From an uncultured Coriobacteriales bacterium (GTDB taxonomy: Bacteria; Actinomycetota; Coriobacteriia; Coriobacteriales; UMGS124): 64,000 nucleotides of DNA. A program made the position numbers and the translations under genes. Of the stretch, positions 40,017 to 48,962 are shown piece by piece. Positions within the stretch are counted from its first letter, which is position 1. Each line of letters opens with the position of its first letter. The stretch covers positions 51,420 to 115,419 of the forward strand of contig CAKUFZ010000006.1 in NCBI GenBank assembly GCA_934654475.1, given 5' to 3'. Under the pieces are notes generated by a model. That model ran no database searches, was not told the origin of the DNA, and worked only from the letters and a program-made list of their open reading frames with translations.

Positions 40017-42260
40017 ATGCCGACAGTCGATTTGCTTTCCATGAGCCTCACCGGCGCCGCCATGGCGCTCGCCGTTGTAGTGGCACGGGCCTTGCTGCTC
40101 AAGCGCCTGCCCAAGACGACGTTCGTGGTGCTGTGGATGCTCGTGGCTCTGCGACTGCTCGCGCCCGTCGCCATGCCCATGCCCGTCAACGCCTACTCGC
40201 TGCTCGAAAAGCCTGTCCAAGCTGTGGCTGAGAAAGTCGGCACACTGTTTGGCCAGGCAGATGCCGGTAGTACGGCAGCTCCGGAATCAGCAAACGACAC
40301 GAACGCACTCGCCCAGGCATCAGGTAATACGGCACCTGAGGCCACGACGGCAATGGACGACAATGCGGCAATGCAAGGTAGTACGGCAACTGCCTCAGAG
40401 TCCGCACCCAGCTCATCAGCACGGAATAACTCGGCAACAGCAAACACCCAGGCAGACACGCCGGTCAAACCAGAATCGCAGGAACTGCCCGCCGTTCCTT
40501 GGAACGTCCTCTGGGCGGCAGGGACCGTCATCTGCGCAAGCGGATTTGCCCTCTCCTACCTGCGCAGCAAAAACCGCTTTGCCTCCTCACTCCCCGTGAC
40601 TGACGAGCGGACGCTTGCCCTCTTCAACGAGGCATGCAAAGAGACGGGCGCACTGCAAGCCGTTGAGCTGCGGCAATCCGACGAGATCCCTGTTCCCCTT
40701 ACCTATGGGGTGCTACATCCCGTAGTGCTTATCCCCAAAACCTGCCTGCACGCCGAGGCCATGGACGATGCCCAGGCACGCTTTGTGCTAGCGCATGAAC
40801 TGTGCCATGTGCGCAGGCACGACGTGGCGCTTAAGTTCGCTCTGGCAGCAGCGGTGTGCCTGCACTGGTTCAACCCCATGGCCTGGATTATGTGGGTCCT
40901 GGCCATGCGCGACATCGAGCTTGCCTGCGACGAGACAGTCGTGCGCCTGCTCGGCCGCAACGACCCAGGCACCACCCGGGCCCGCTATGCACGCGCCCTC
41001 ATCTCAATGGAAGAATCCAAAAGCGGTCTGGCACCGCTCACACTGTGCAGCGCCTTTAACAAGACCGCCATCGAAGAAAGAATCGTGGCAATCATGAACA
41101 TCAAGAAAACGACCTGCGCGACTTTCATCGCATCGTCTTTGCTTATCGTTGGTGTGCCGGCAGCTTTCGCCAGCACGACGTACTGGGGCCTGCCCAACGG
41201 CGGCTCAGCCTATCAGTACACGTTCAACCCCGCCGACATCGAGAGTTCTACCGACGCGGACGTCGAGACCACGGAAGTGGCAAGCGAGGCACCCTTCTCG
41301 AGCGCAACAGAAGACACCGCTGACCAGATTGGCGCCGAAGCCGTGGAGGGCCGCTTTTCAATAGGTGGCGCCGCCCAATCGGGTGACACCGCTACTAGCA
41401 CGGATGAAGAAGCGGCGGGCGTCGAAAACCCCTACGGTGGTTCAGTTTCCGCCTCGCAGGTCATTGACAATTACCTCATCACGAGCGTCGCAGCAAGCAA
41501 CGACTCCACGGCGGTCGAAGTCACATCCGAAGGAAATCTGCAAGCAAGCAAAGTGACCACCTTCCTCGACACGCTGAAAGACTTCGGGCTCGATTGGGAA
41601 ATCGCAACCGAAACCTACGACGAGGGCACGACGCAAAACACTCTCGCCATAACCTACAAGGGCCAGGCAGTCCATGCCATCTACGACCCGCAGAGCGGCA
41701 CGCTCATTGCCTCCGGCGAGGGCGACTACATGCATGGCAAGAACACGGGTGTCGATGCCGTCGACCTGGTAGTTGCCTATGACAGGGTAAGCAACAAGCC
41801 CACCGGCCTGGATATCTCACCCACCTTGGATGACGACGTCGTAAACGGCACCGTCCCCGTGACCTCCTGGAGCACATTCGCTCCTCAGCAGGCAGGTGGC
41901 CTAGCAACTGAGGAGACCAGCCTGAATGCCGCAGCCGAACAAGCCACCGATGCATCAGAGATGTCTGAGACCAGCACCGCCGAGCTCATCGGCCTATTCG
42001 AGCCCTATGCCAAGTTTGGCCTGTCCTATAACCCCCGAAGCGGTGCCGTCACCTATGCCAATCCTTCAGGCTCAAATACTGAGCCTGAAGTCGTGAGCAA
42101 CTTCACCGACGTGAAGTCCATGACAAAGGACGCAAAAGGCGAGGCCGTAGGCAACGTCTTTACGTACAGTGACGGCACGGATCGAGGCATTAGCCTTCGT
42201 GCCGTCCGCGACTTCTCCGGCACGCTCATCGGTCTCGCACCCGAGGAGAATCAGGACTAG
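40017..42260 (+). CDS. BlaR1/MecR1-like M56 membrane metallopeptidase with novel sensor domain
   Basis: 747 residues. Membrane helices flank a cytosolic M56 peptidase domain with zinc motif HELCH (260-264) in FVLAHELCHVRRHDVALKF and Glu301 in RDIELACDETVVR. A Ser/Ala/Thr-rich loop at about 80-155 separates early helices. A further membrane helix at about 366-385 leads to an external C-terminal region of about 360 residues. That region lacks the penicillin-binding SxxK and KTG motifs of true BlaR1, so the signal sensed is probably not a beta-lactam. On activation the peptidase should inactivate the BlaI-type repressor encoded just upstream. Part of this gene is duplicated at 37847-37927. Confidence 0.88.
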   Translation: MPTVDLLSMSLTGAAMALAVVVARALLLKRLPKTTFVVLWMLVALRLLAPVAMPMPVNAYSLLEKPVQAVAEKVGTLFGQADAGSTAAPESANDTNALAQASGNTAPEATTAMDDNAAMQGSTATASESAPSSSARNNSATANTQADTPVKPESQELPAVPWNVLWAAGTVICASGFALSYLRSKNRFASSLPVTDERTLALFNEACKETGALQAVELRQSDEIPVPLTYGVLHPVVLIPKTCLHAEAMDDAQARFVLAHELCHVRRHDVALKFALAAAVCLHWFNPMAWIMWVLAMRDIELACDETVVRLLGRNDPGTTRARYARALISMEESKSGLAPLTLCSAFNKTAIEERIVAIMNIKKTTCATFIASSLLIVGVPAAFASTTYWGLPNGGSAYQYTFNPADIESSTDADVETTEVASEAPFSSATEDTADQIGAEAVEGRFSIGGAAQSGDTATSTDEEAAGVENPYGGSVSASQVIDNYLITSVAASNDSTAVEVTSEGNLQASKVTTFLDTLKDFGLDWEIATETYDEGTTQNTLAITYKGQAVHAIYDPQSGTLIASGEGDYMHGKNTGVDAVDLVVAYDRVSNKPTGLDISPTLDDDVVNGTVPVTSWSTFAPQQAGGLATEETSLNAAAEQATDASEMSETSTAELIGLFEPYAKFGLSYNPRSGAVTYANPSGSNTEPEVVSNFTDVKSMTKDAKGEAVGNVFTYSDGTDRGISLRAVRDFSGTLIGLAPEENQD

Positions 42261-42306
42261 GGCCGCATCAGATTCCTACCACTGCACAACCTTCTGAACT
42301 ACCCGG

Positions 42307-42335
42307 GCCCGTCGGTCTCACAACCGGCGGGCTTT
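42307..42335 (+). terminator. Terminator after the BlaR1-like gene
   Basis: GCCCG-CGGT pairs with ACCG-CGGGC, followed by TTTC, 46 nt past the stop. Confidence 0.65.
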
Positions 42336-42349
42336 CATATGACGGCCCC

Positions 42350-43174
42350 CTACGCCGTGCGCTCGGCTAGCCAGTCGCGGAGGTGCTCGGCCATACGGGT
42401 GACTTCGGCGGCGGTGGCGGGATTGCTGAACGGCAGTCCCAGGAGCTTCCACACGTAGCCTTGCTCGCAGGCAACGCGCAGGCCATAAGGGTGCACGACC
42501 TCAAAGAGCAGACAGGGATAGCTCACCACAATGTCGGTCGGCGTGGAGCGTTCGGCACGCTTGACGGTGCGGTGGCCGTAGAAGGCGTCGCGCACGGCAG
42601 GCGAAATGTCACCGGCAAGAATCTCGGGCAAAGGGACATCGAGCACCTGGGAGATATCTGCCTCCCCCACCGCCTTCAAGATATCCACCTTATCGGCGTC
42701 GCGCAGGATGTCGCAAAACATACGTGTGCGCGCATCGAGCCCCTCAGGCAGGCGATAGTCACTGTGGGTACCCACGACCGTGGCGATGAACTGAGAGAAA
42801 GCCGCGGCGCCTCCAGCCAGCTCCAACCCACCGACACACTGTCCGTCCCCCTCTTCTCCGTCCACGAAATCCCACAAGCGCCCCTCATCAAGCAGCACGT
42901 GCACGCCCAGAGCGGCATGGCTTTCCGAGCGGGCGTCGCTGAAGGTGCCGTAGCGTCGCACCTGCTCAAAGCGGCCAATATCATGTAACAAGCCGCACAG
43001 CCAGGCAAGGTCGACGTCTTCGGCCGCCAGTCCCTCATCAGCCGCGATGCCCTCAGCCAGCTCTGCCACGCGATACGTGTGCTCCACCTTGAGCGCAATC
43101 TTGGGGTCGGCCGGGTCATACGCGGCCACATACTCCTCGAACGCCTTCAAGCACCTTGCGCGATCGATCTTCAT
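42350..43174 (-). CDS. HD-domain phosphohydrolase
   Basis: 274 residues of the HD metal-dependent hydrolase superfamily. The metal ligands are visible in KVEHTYRVAELAEGIA, CGLLHDIGRFEQVRRYGTF and SESHAALGVHVLL. The substrate (nucleotide, cyclic dinucleotide or other phosphate ester) cannot be determined. ATG 43174 has GGAGG eight bases upstream. It lies downstream of the suf operon on the same strand, but 540 bp with several hairpins intervene, so it is probably independently transcribed. Confidence 0.85.
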   Translation of the reverse strand: MKIDRARCLKAFEEYVAAYDPADPKIALKVEHTYRVAELAEGIAADEGLAAEDVDLAWLCGLLHDIGRFEQVRRYGTFSDARSESHAALGVHVLLDEGRLWDFVDGEEGDGQCVGGLELAGGAAAFSQFIATVVGTHSDYRLPEGLDARTRMFCDILRDADKVDILKAVGEADISQVLDVPLPEILAGDISPAVRDAFYGHRTVKRAERSTPTDIVVSYPCLLFEVVHPYGLRVACEQGYVWKLLGLPFSNPATAAEVTRMAEHLRDWLAERTA

Positions 43175-43352
43175 CGGCTCATCCTCCGTAGATTCGCATC
43201 TCTCACGCACAAGGATGCCGCTTTCCGCCCAACCGATACAACCCCGCGAGCAACAGGTTGAGAAATATCACGTTTCCAACCCCATCTCCCCGTCAAAACG
43301 TTAAATACTTCAACCCATCCCTCGCCGCGCCGCCCCCGACGGCCCCTCCATA

Positions 43353-43572
43353 CACAAACGTGCCCACCGTGCGCACTCTGCACGGCGGGCACAACTCACT
43401 TACAGGTCTTTTCCGAACGTGGCCGCGCCGCCCCCGGCAGCCCCCGCAGGCGGCGGGTAAGGCCCAGGCACAGTTCCGCAGTGAATCGCAAAAGGCCGAT
43501 GCGGCATAGCCGCACCCCCTACACAAACGTGCCCAACGTGCGAACTTTGCACGGCGGGCACAACTCACTCAC
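43353..43572. repeat. Pair of near-identical hairpins between suf and the HD gene
   Basis: Units of about 50 nt at 43353-43401 and 43522-43572, each with arms GTGCCC(A)CCGTGC-like and GCACGGCGGGCAC. On the minus strand each stem is followed by GTTTGTGT, so both may act as terminators downstream of suf. They are 169 nt apart. The DNA between holds a small GATGCGGC/GCCGCA hairpin and no gene. Confidence 0.65.
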
Positions 43573-43610
43573 TTGCTTTTCCAGGCGTGACAGCGCCTTA
43601 GACAGACGAA

Positions 43611-43692
43611 GGCCACAGGCAAGGTTCAAGCGCAGTTTTTCGCCGCGCCTTTTGCGGCGAAACTGTTTGAGCATTGAACCTTGCCTGTGGCC
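43611..43692. repeat. Family 2 palindromic repeat, copy 2
   Basis: Perfect 19-bp arms (GGCCACAGGCAAGGTTCAA and its inverse) enclose an inner hairpin CAGTTTTTCGCCGC/GCGGCGAAACTG and TTTGAGCA. It shares its core with 38040-38115. It ends 25 nt from the sufU stop codon. Confidence 0.85.
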
Positions 43693-43717
43693 CCGAGAGA
43701 CTCACGAAAAGAGGCCG

Positions 43718-44158
43718 CTACTTCGCCCTCTCGTCCAGCATCTCCCCCAGCGTCCTCCACGCGAGCTCCGCGCACTTCACGCGAGCGGGCATCCTCGCCA
43801 CGCTCTGCAAGCAGGCGGCGTCGCCCAGCTCCTCGAGCACCTCGGGGTCCTTCTCCTCACCGCGGGCCATGCGCTTGAAGACCTCGCACAAGTCGCGTGC
43901 CTCGTGGGCGTCCATGCCTGTGATGAGGTCGCTCATCATGTCGGCCGAGGCCTGCGAGACGGCGCACCCGATGCCCTGCCAGGCAGCTTCCTCGATGACG
44001 CCCTTGTCGCTAATGCGCAGCGACAGCGTGAGGTCGTCGCCGCAGGAAGGGTTCACGCCCTCGTGCGTGCAGGTGGCGCATTCCATCTCATACTTGTAGT
44101 CCGGGTCGGAGCTGTGCTCCATGAGCGCCGGCGTGTACAGCGGGTTAATTGGTGCCAT
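43718..44158 (-). CDS. sufU: SufU-type sulfur-transfer protein
   Basis: Takes the persulfide sulfur from SufS (zinc-dependent sulfurtransferase) for Fe-S cluster assembly. 146 residues. The conserved cysteines are in NPSCGDDLTLSL, GIGCAVSQASADMM and ARVKCAELAWRTL, and the SufU-type insertion between the last two is present (EDP-like GEEKDPEVLEELGD). It overlaps the end of sufS by 14 nt. It is the last gene of the suf operon. Confidence 0.93.
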   Translation of the reverse strand: MAPINPLYTPALMEHSSDPDYKYEMECATCTHEGVNPSCGDDLTLSLRISDKGVIEEAAWQGIGCAVSQASADMMSDLITGMDAHEARDLCEVFKRMARGEEKDPEVLEELGDAACLQSVARMPARVKCAELAWRTLGEMLDERAK

Positions 44159-45473
44159 GGAACATCCCCCAGACTCCTTCGAGGCCCTCTACCAGGCGGT
44201 CGATGTCGTTCTTGTCGTTATAGACGCCGATGGAGGCGCGGCACGACGAGCCCATGCCACCCAACCAGGTAAGCAGGGGCTGCGCGCAGTGGTGCCCCGC
44301 TCGGATGGCCACATTGTAGCCGTCGAGCAGGCTCGAAACGTCGTGCGGGTGGATGCCCGCCACATTGAACGAAAACGCGCCATGGTGGCGAGCCGGGTCG
44401 TGGCTGCCCATGAACTCGATGTAGGGCAGCTCCTCCATGCGCGTCACGAGGTAGCGCATGAGCGCATGCTCGCGGGCCACGAGGTTGTCCATGCCGATGG
44501 ACTCCACATAGGTGAGTGCCGCGTCGAGCGCGTAGGCGCCGGCCGCGTCCTGCGTGCCTGCCTCGAACTTCTCGGGGATGGGCGCCCAAGCGGCCTCGGT
44601 CTCGCTCACCCAGTCGATCATCTCGCCGCCGAGGAGCATCGGCGGCATGGCCTCGAGAATCTCGCGCTTGCCCCACAGCACGCCGATGCCCATGGGACCC
44701 ATGATCTTGTGGGCCGAGAAGGCATACATGTCGGCGCCGAGGTCGCACACGTCCACCGCCATATGCGGCACGGCCTGCGCGCCGTCCACCACCACGTAGG
44801 CGCCCATTTCATGGGCACGCTTGGCGATGGCACGCACGGGGTTCTCCACACCCAGCACGTTGGAGACCTGGCCGATGGAGACGATGCGGGTCTTGGGGCC
44901 GATCTTGGCCCCGATCTCCTCGTCGGGGATGGCGTAGTCGCCGCCCTTCTCGGGGCGCAGGTACACCAGGGTCGCACCCGTGGTGCGGCAAAGCTGCTGC
45001 CAGGGGATGAGGTTGGAGTGGTGCTCCATGATGGAGATGGCCACCTCGTCGCCGGGCTTGAGGTCGCAGATGCCAGCAAGGCCCTTCGCGGCGAGGTTGA
45101 GCGCCTCGGAGGCATTGCGCACGAACACGACCTCGTCGGCCTCAGGCGCCCCGATGAAGCGGCCCACGTGGGCGCGCGCCCGGGCGATGGCCTCGGTCGC
45201 CTCGATGGAAAGGCGGTAGAGGCCCCTCAGGGGGTTGGCGTTCATCGTCTCGTAGAAGCGGCGCTGCGCGTCGAGCACGCAGGCCGGGCGCTGCTCCGTG
45301 GCGGCCGAGTCGAGGTAGACGAGCTCGGGAGAGTTGGCAAGCAGGGCGAACTCGGCGCGGAACGGGTTCTTGGCGATGTCGGCCACCTCGGGGCTGCCGG
45401 CGGCGGCGCTCACGCACCCCGCGATACCCAGGTTCGCCTCTTCGGTGGCGTCAATGGAATACAGACGTGCCAT
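44145..45473 (-). CDS. sufS: Cysteine desulfurase SufS
   Basis: A PLP enzyme that removes sulfur from cysteine for Fe-S assembly, 442 residues. Conserved parts: LVYLDSAATEQRP, EHHSNLIPWQQLC, the PLP-lysine stretch FSAHKIMGPMGIGVLWG, and the persulfide cysteine in RAGHHCAQPLLTWLG. About 30 extra residues precede the usual N-terminus. ATG 45473 follows GGAGGG; the GTG-type longer start has no support. It is followed by sufU with a 14-nt overlap. Confidence 0.94.
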   Translation of the reverse strand: MARLYSIDATEEANLGIAGCVSAAAGSPEVADIAKNPFRAEFALLANSPELVYLDSAATEQRPACVLDAQRRFYETMNANPLRGLYRLSIEATEAIARARAHVGRFIGAPEADEVVFVRNASEALNLAAKGLAGICDLKPGDEVAISIMEHHSNLIPWQQLCRTTGATLVYLRPEKGGDYAIPDEEIGAKIGPKTRIVSIGQVSNVLGVENPVRAIAKRAHEMGAYVVVDGAQAVPHMAVDVCDLGADMYAFSAHKIMGPMGIGVLWGKREILEAMPPMLLGGEMIDWVSETEAAWAPIPEKFEAGTQDAAGAYALDAALTYVESIGMDNLVAREHALMRYLVTRMEELPYIEFMGSHDPARHHGAFSFNVAGIHPHDVSSLLDGYNVAIRAGHHCAQPLLTWLGGMGSSCRASIGVYNDKNDIDRLVEGLEGVWGMFHGTN

Positions 45474-45572
45474 GGAAGGTTCCCTCCATTGAAGAAGAAC
45501 CCGCCCAGGCAAGCCAGCTCGGCGGCGGCACCAAGCGGCAGGCCCGGGTGGGTGGAAGCGGTCGGGTTGATG

Positions 45573-46652
45573 TTACTCGCCCAGCATGTCGGCCACAACG
45601 TCGGCACCGAGCACGCGCTCGGCGGCGGCGCGCACGGCAGCGCGGGCCTGGGGCACCGGAGCGTCCTCGAAGGCCGCGGCGAAGGTGGACTCCATCACGA
45701 GCGCCGGGATGTCCTCGGGAGCCAGGCCGCGAGACACCAGGTAGGCGCGCTGCTCGGGGCTGATCTCGCCCACGGTGGCACCGTGGTCGCCCGCGACGTC
45801 GTCCTCGTCGCACAGGATGACGGGCAGCGACTGGTTGCCCACGCCGTCGCCGGCAAGGAGCACGCACTCGTTCTCGCTGCCCTTGGAGCCCTTGCAGCCG
45901 CGCACGAGGTCGATCGTGTCGCGCAGCGACTTGAAGGCGTCGTCGGCCAGAACGCCGGAGAAGCCCATCGTGCACAGGGTGTGCTTGCCAATCTGGCGCA
46001 CGACGTGCCCCAGGTCGAGCGTCTGCGTGCCGCGACCCAGGTAGCGGGCATCGAGCTCGAGAGTCGAGCCGTCACCCACGAGGTCGCAGTGGAAGCCCGT
46101 GGAGGAGAGCTGCGCCGAGAGCACGTACTGCTTCACGTGCACGCTCGCACCCTTCTGCGCCACCAGGCCCACGTTGTCGAGCATCTGGGGGGCGTCGCAC
46201 GCCACCACGGAGAAGAGGTCGAGCCTGGCGCCCTCTTCCACCGCGATGCGCACGCTCCAGCCGCTCGTGGTGCCGAGCGCCTCAGAGGCGGGCGCGTTGC
46301 CCACAAGCACGACTGAGGCCTGGGCGCCGGCGCCCACGACGACGTCGAGCACGAAGGCGGCGCGGGCGACCTGGGCCATGTCCACGACGATGGACTCATC
46401 GGCCACCTCGCCTGCGGGCACCTCCACGCGGCACACCTCGCCGGCTACGGCCTCGAGCCAGGCCTGGGCCTGCCCGCCTGCGCCGCCCACGGGAGGCTCG
46501 CAGGTCGCGCCCTCGAAGCGGCCCTCGACGGCCTCGGCGGCCCCTTCGGCGGCTGGCACCTCGATGTCGATGCCGTTGATCTCCAGATGGTTCCAGGTGG
46601 GAGTGGGAAGCTCGTTCACCTGCTTAAGTACCTGCTTGTTTGTCGTCTCCAC
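45573..46652 (-). CDS. sufD: SufD Fe-S assembly scaffold component
   Basis: A beta-helix subunit of the SufBCD complex, 359 residues. It shares with SufB the C-terminal pattern (VGEISPEQRAYLVSRGL in place of SufB's IGRISDDTVTYLMSRG) and has LYLGRGTQ-like YLGRGTQTLDLGHVV and a SLRDTIDLVRGCKGSKGS segment. The start is GTG at 46652, one base after the sufB stop, with GGTGGG five bases upstream. It is divergent in sequence, as is usual for SufD. Confidence 0.9.
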   Translation of the reverse strand: METTNKQVLKQVNELPTPTWNHLEINGIDIEVPAAEGAAEAVEGRFEGATCEPPVGGAGGQAQAWLEAVAGEVCRVEVPAGEVADESIVVDMAQVARAAFVLDVVVGAGAQASVVLVGNAPASEALGTTSGWSVRIAVEEGARLDLFSVVACDAPQMLDNVGLVAQKGASVHVKQYVLSAQLSSTGFHCDLVGDGSTLELDARYLGRGTQTLDLGHVVRQIGKHTLCTMGFSGVLADDAFKSLRDTIDLVRGCKGSKGSENECVLLAGDGVGNQSLPVILCDEDDVAGDHGATVGEISPEQRAYLVSRGLAPEDIPALVMESTFAAAFEDAPVPQARAAVRAAAERVLGADVVADMLGE

Positions 46653-46653
46653 G

Positions 46654-48069
46654 CTAGCCCACCGCGCCTTCCATCTCGAGCTTGATGAGGTTGTTCATCT
46701 CGACGGCGTACTCAAGCGGCAGCTCCTTCGAGATGGGGTTGGCAAAGCCGTTCACCACCATGGTGCGGGCCTCGCTCTCGGTGCACCCGCGCGACATGAG
46801 GTAGGTCACCGTGTCGTCGGAGATGCGGCCGATGGTGGCCTCGTGGCCCACGCTGGCAGTGCGGCAGCGCACGTCGATGGCGGGGATGGTGTCGGAGCGG
46901 CTGTGGTCGTCGAGCATGAGCGAGGCGCAGGAGACCGACGCCTTGGCGTGCTCGGCACCCTCGGTGATGCACACGGCGGAGCGGAACGTCGAGATGCCGC
47001 CGTCCTTGGAAAGCGACTTGGCGTTGATGGAGCAGCGCGTGTCCTTGCCCTGCAGCACCACGCGCGTGCCCGTGTCGAGGTTCTGGGTGGCGCCGGCGAA
47101 CGTGATGCCGGTGTACTCGCAGCTCGAGCGGTCGCCCACGAGAAACGACGTGGGGTACAGGTAGCTCACGTGGCTGCCGAAGGAGCCCGACACCCACTCG
47201 ATGGAGCCGTCCTCCTCCACGCGGGCGCGCTTCGTGTTGAGGTTGTACATGTTCTTCGACCAGTTCTCCACGGTCGAATAGCGCAGGCGAGCGCCCTTCC
47301 CCACGTAGAGCTCCACACAGCCCGCATGCAGGTTGGCCACGTTGTACTTGGGGGCGGAGCAGCCCTCGACGAAGTGCAGGTCGGCGCCCGGCTCCAGGAT
47401 GATGAGCGTGTGCTCGAACTGGCCGGCACCTGCGGCGTTGAGGCGGAAGTAGCTCTGCAGCGGGAAGTCGACCTTCACGCCGGCGGGCACGTACACAAAC
47501 GAGCCGCCCGACCACACGGCGCCGTGCAGGGCCGCGAACTTGTGGTCGCAGGGCGGCACGAGCTGCATGAACTTCTCGTGGATGAGCTCGGCGTAGGGGC
47601 CCTCGAGCGCCTCCTCGATGCCGGAGTACACCACGCCCTGGGCCGCCACCTCCTCGCGCATGTTGTGGTACACGAGCTCGGAGTCGTACTGGGCGCCCAC
47701 GCCCGCCAGGCTCGCGCGCTCGGCCTCGGGGATTCCCAGGCGCTCGAAGGTGTCCTTGATGTCCTCGGGGACGTCTTCCCAGTCCTTGGCCTGGTCGGTC
47801 TTGGGCGACACATAGGCAGAGATGTGGTCCATGTCCAGGCCCGCGATGGAGGGACCCCAGTTGGGCGGCATGGGCGTGGACTCGTAGATCTCCAGGCTCT
47901 TGAGGCGCAGGTCGAGCATCCACTGGGGCTCGTTCTTCTTGGCGGAAATCTCGCGCACCAGCTCGGGGGTCAGGCCGTCGGCTGCACGCTCATAGCCCTC
48001 CTCGGGCTTGGTGAAGTCGTACAGACCGCCTCCTGCCTGCGTGAAGTCGGCGATGTCGGTGTTTGCCAT
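46654..48069 (-). CDS. sufB: SufB Fe-S assembly scaffold protein
   Basis: Main scaffold of the SufBC2D complex on which clusters are built. 471 residues, family length. Strongly conserved blocks include SAYVSPKTDQ-like AYVSPKTDQAKDWEDVP, VYVPAGVKVDFPLQSYFR, VEGCSAPKYNVANLHAGCVE and the late TIGRISDDTVTYLMSRG followed by ESEARTMVVNGF. ATG 48069 has AGGTG six bases upstream; a GTG three codons earlier is the alternative. It follows sufC closely. Confidence 0.96.
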   Translation of the reverse strand: MANTDIADFTQAGGGLYDFTKPEEGYERAADGLTPELVREISAKKNEPQWMLDLRLKSLEIYESTPMPPNWGPSIAGLDMDHISAYVSPKTDQAKDWEDVPEDIKDTFERLGIPEAERASLAGVGAQYDSELVYHNMREEVAAQGVVYSGIEEALEGPYAELIHEKFMQLVPPCDHKFAALHGAVWSGGSFVYVPAGVKVDFPLQSYFRLNAAGAGQFEHTLIILEPGADLHFVEGCSAPKYNVANLHAGCVELYVGKGARLRYSTVENWSKNMYNLNTKRARVEEDGSIEWVSGSFGSHVSYLYPTSFLVGDRSSCEYTGITFAGATQNLDTGTRVVLQGKDTRCSINAKSLSKDGGISTFRSAVCITEGAEHAKASVSCASLMLDDHSRSDTIPAIDVRCRTASVGHEATIGRISDDTVTYLMSRGCTESEARTMVVNGFANPISKELPLEYAVEMNNLIKLEMEGAVG

Positions 48070-48078
48070 CTGCCTCAC

Positions 48079-48855
48079 CTACTCGGCACAGTCGCTGCGC
48101 GCGGCCTCGAGGGCCTCATAGGCGGCAAAGCCGGTCTGGTCGATCTGCTTGGCAAGGCTGCCGTCGCCCGTGGCCACGAGATGGCCCTTGACCATGACGT
48201 GGGTCTTGTCGATGGCAAGGCGCTCCAGGATGCGCGTGTTGTGCGTGATGATGAGCAGCGCCCCGTCGCACATCTCGCGGTAGGCTTGGATGCCGCGCGC
48301 CACCACGTCGAGGGCGTCGACGTCGAGGCCCGAGTCGGTCTCGTCGAGAATGGCGAGCTTGGGCTGGAGAAGCAGCAGCTGCAGCATCTCGACCTTCTTG
48401 CGCTCGCCGCCCGAGAAGCCCACGTTGAGGTCGCGCACCAGGTTGGACTGGTTGAGGCTGAGCTGGTCGCACAGCTCGCCCACGTGGGCGCGGAACTTGG
48501 AGCCGCTCATCCTGGGGCCGGGGTGCTTGCGGGTGATGGTGCGCAGGAACTGGTACAGCGGCACGCCGGGCACCTCGACGGGAGCCTGGTAGCTCATGAA
48601 GATGCCAGCAAGCGAGCGCTTGTCAGCAGACAGTGCGGTAACGTCCTGACCTGCGAATTCAATGCTGCCAGAGGTGACCTCGTAGGTGGGGTCGCCCATG
48701 ATGGTCTTGCCGAGCGTGGACTTGCCCGCGCCGTTGGGGCCCATGAGCACATGGACCTCGCCGGGATTGACGGTCAGGTCGACGCCATGCAGGATGGGCT
48801 TCTCGCCAACCTGGGTGCTGAGGCCTGTGACGCTCAGCAGGGCAGATTCAGCCAT
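48079..48855 (-). CDS. sufC: SufC ATPase of the Fe-S assembly complex
   Basis: An ABC-type ATPase that drives SufBCD, 258 residues. Walker A is LMGPNGAGKSTLGKTIMG, the Q-loop SYQAPVEVPGVPLYQFLR, the signature VGFSGGERKKVEMLQLLLL, Walker B LAILDETDSGLDVDAL, and the switch histidine lies in LIITHNTRIL. ATG 48855 has GGAGG five bases upstream. It is the first gene of sufCBDSU; no sufR, sufA or iscR gene is beside it. Confidence 0.97.
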   Translation of the reverse strand: MAESALLSVTGLSTQVGEKPILHGVDLTVNPGEVHVLMGPNGAGKSTLGKTIMGDPTYEVTSGSIEFAGQDVTALSADKRSLAGIFMSYQAPVEVPGVPLYQFLRTITRKHPGPRMSGSKFRAHVGELCDQLSLNQSNLVRDLNVGFSGGERKKVEMLQLLLLQPKLAILDETDSGLDVDALDVVARGIQAYREMCDGALLIITHNTRILERLAIDKTHVMVKGHLVATGDGSLAKQIDQTGFAAYEALEAARSDCAE

Positions 48856-48962
48856 TGGATCCTCCATACTCTCCTGGGGGTTCGTCGGCGCGTTCTCCAA
48901 GCGCGTCTCCCCTCTTTTCTAAGGCGGGGAGTCTAAGCATTCGATGTTTCCATTGCAATCCT

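Noticed and set aside
43481..44272. A plus-strand frame spanning the suf end and sufU
   Set aside because: It crosses hairpins and runs antisense to sufU and sufS without any recognisable domain.
46099..48936. A 945-codon plus-strand frame opposite sufD-sufB-sufC
   Set aside because: Low-complexity antisense frame with no motif; the minus strand encodes three clear Suf proteins.
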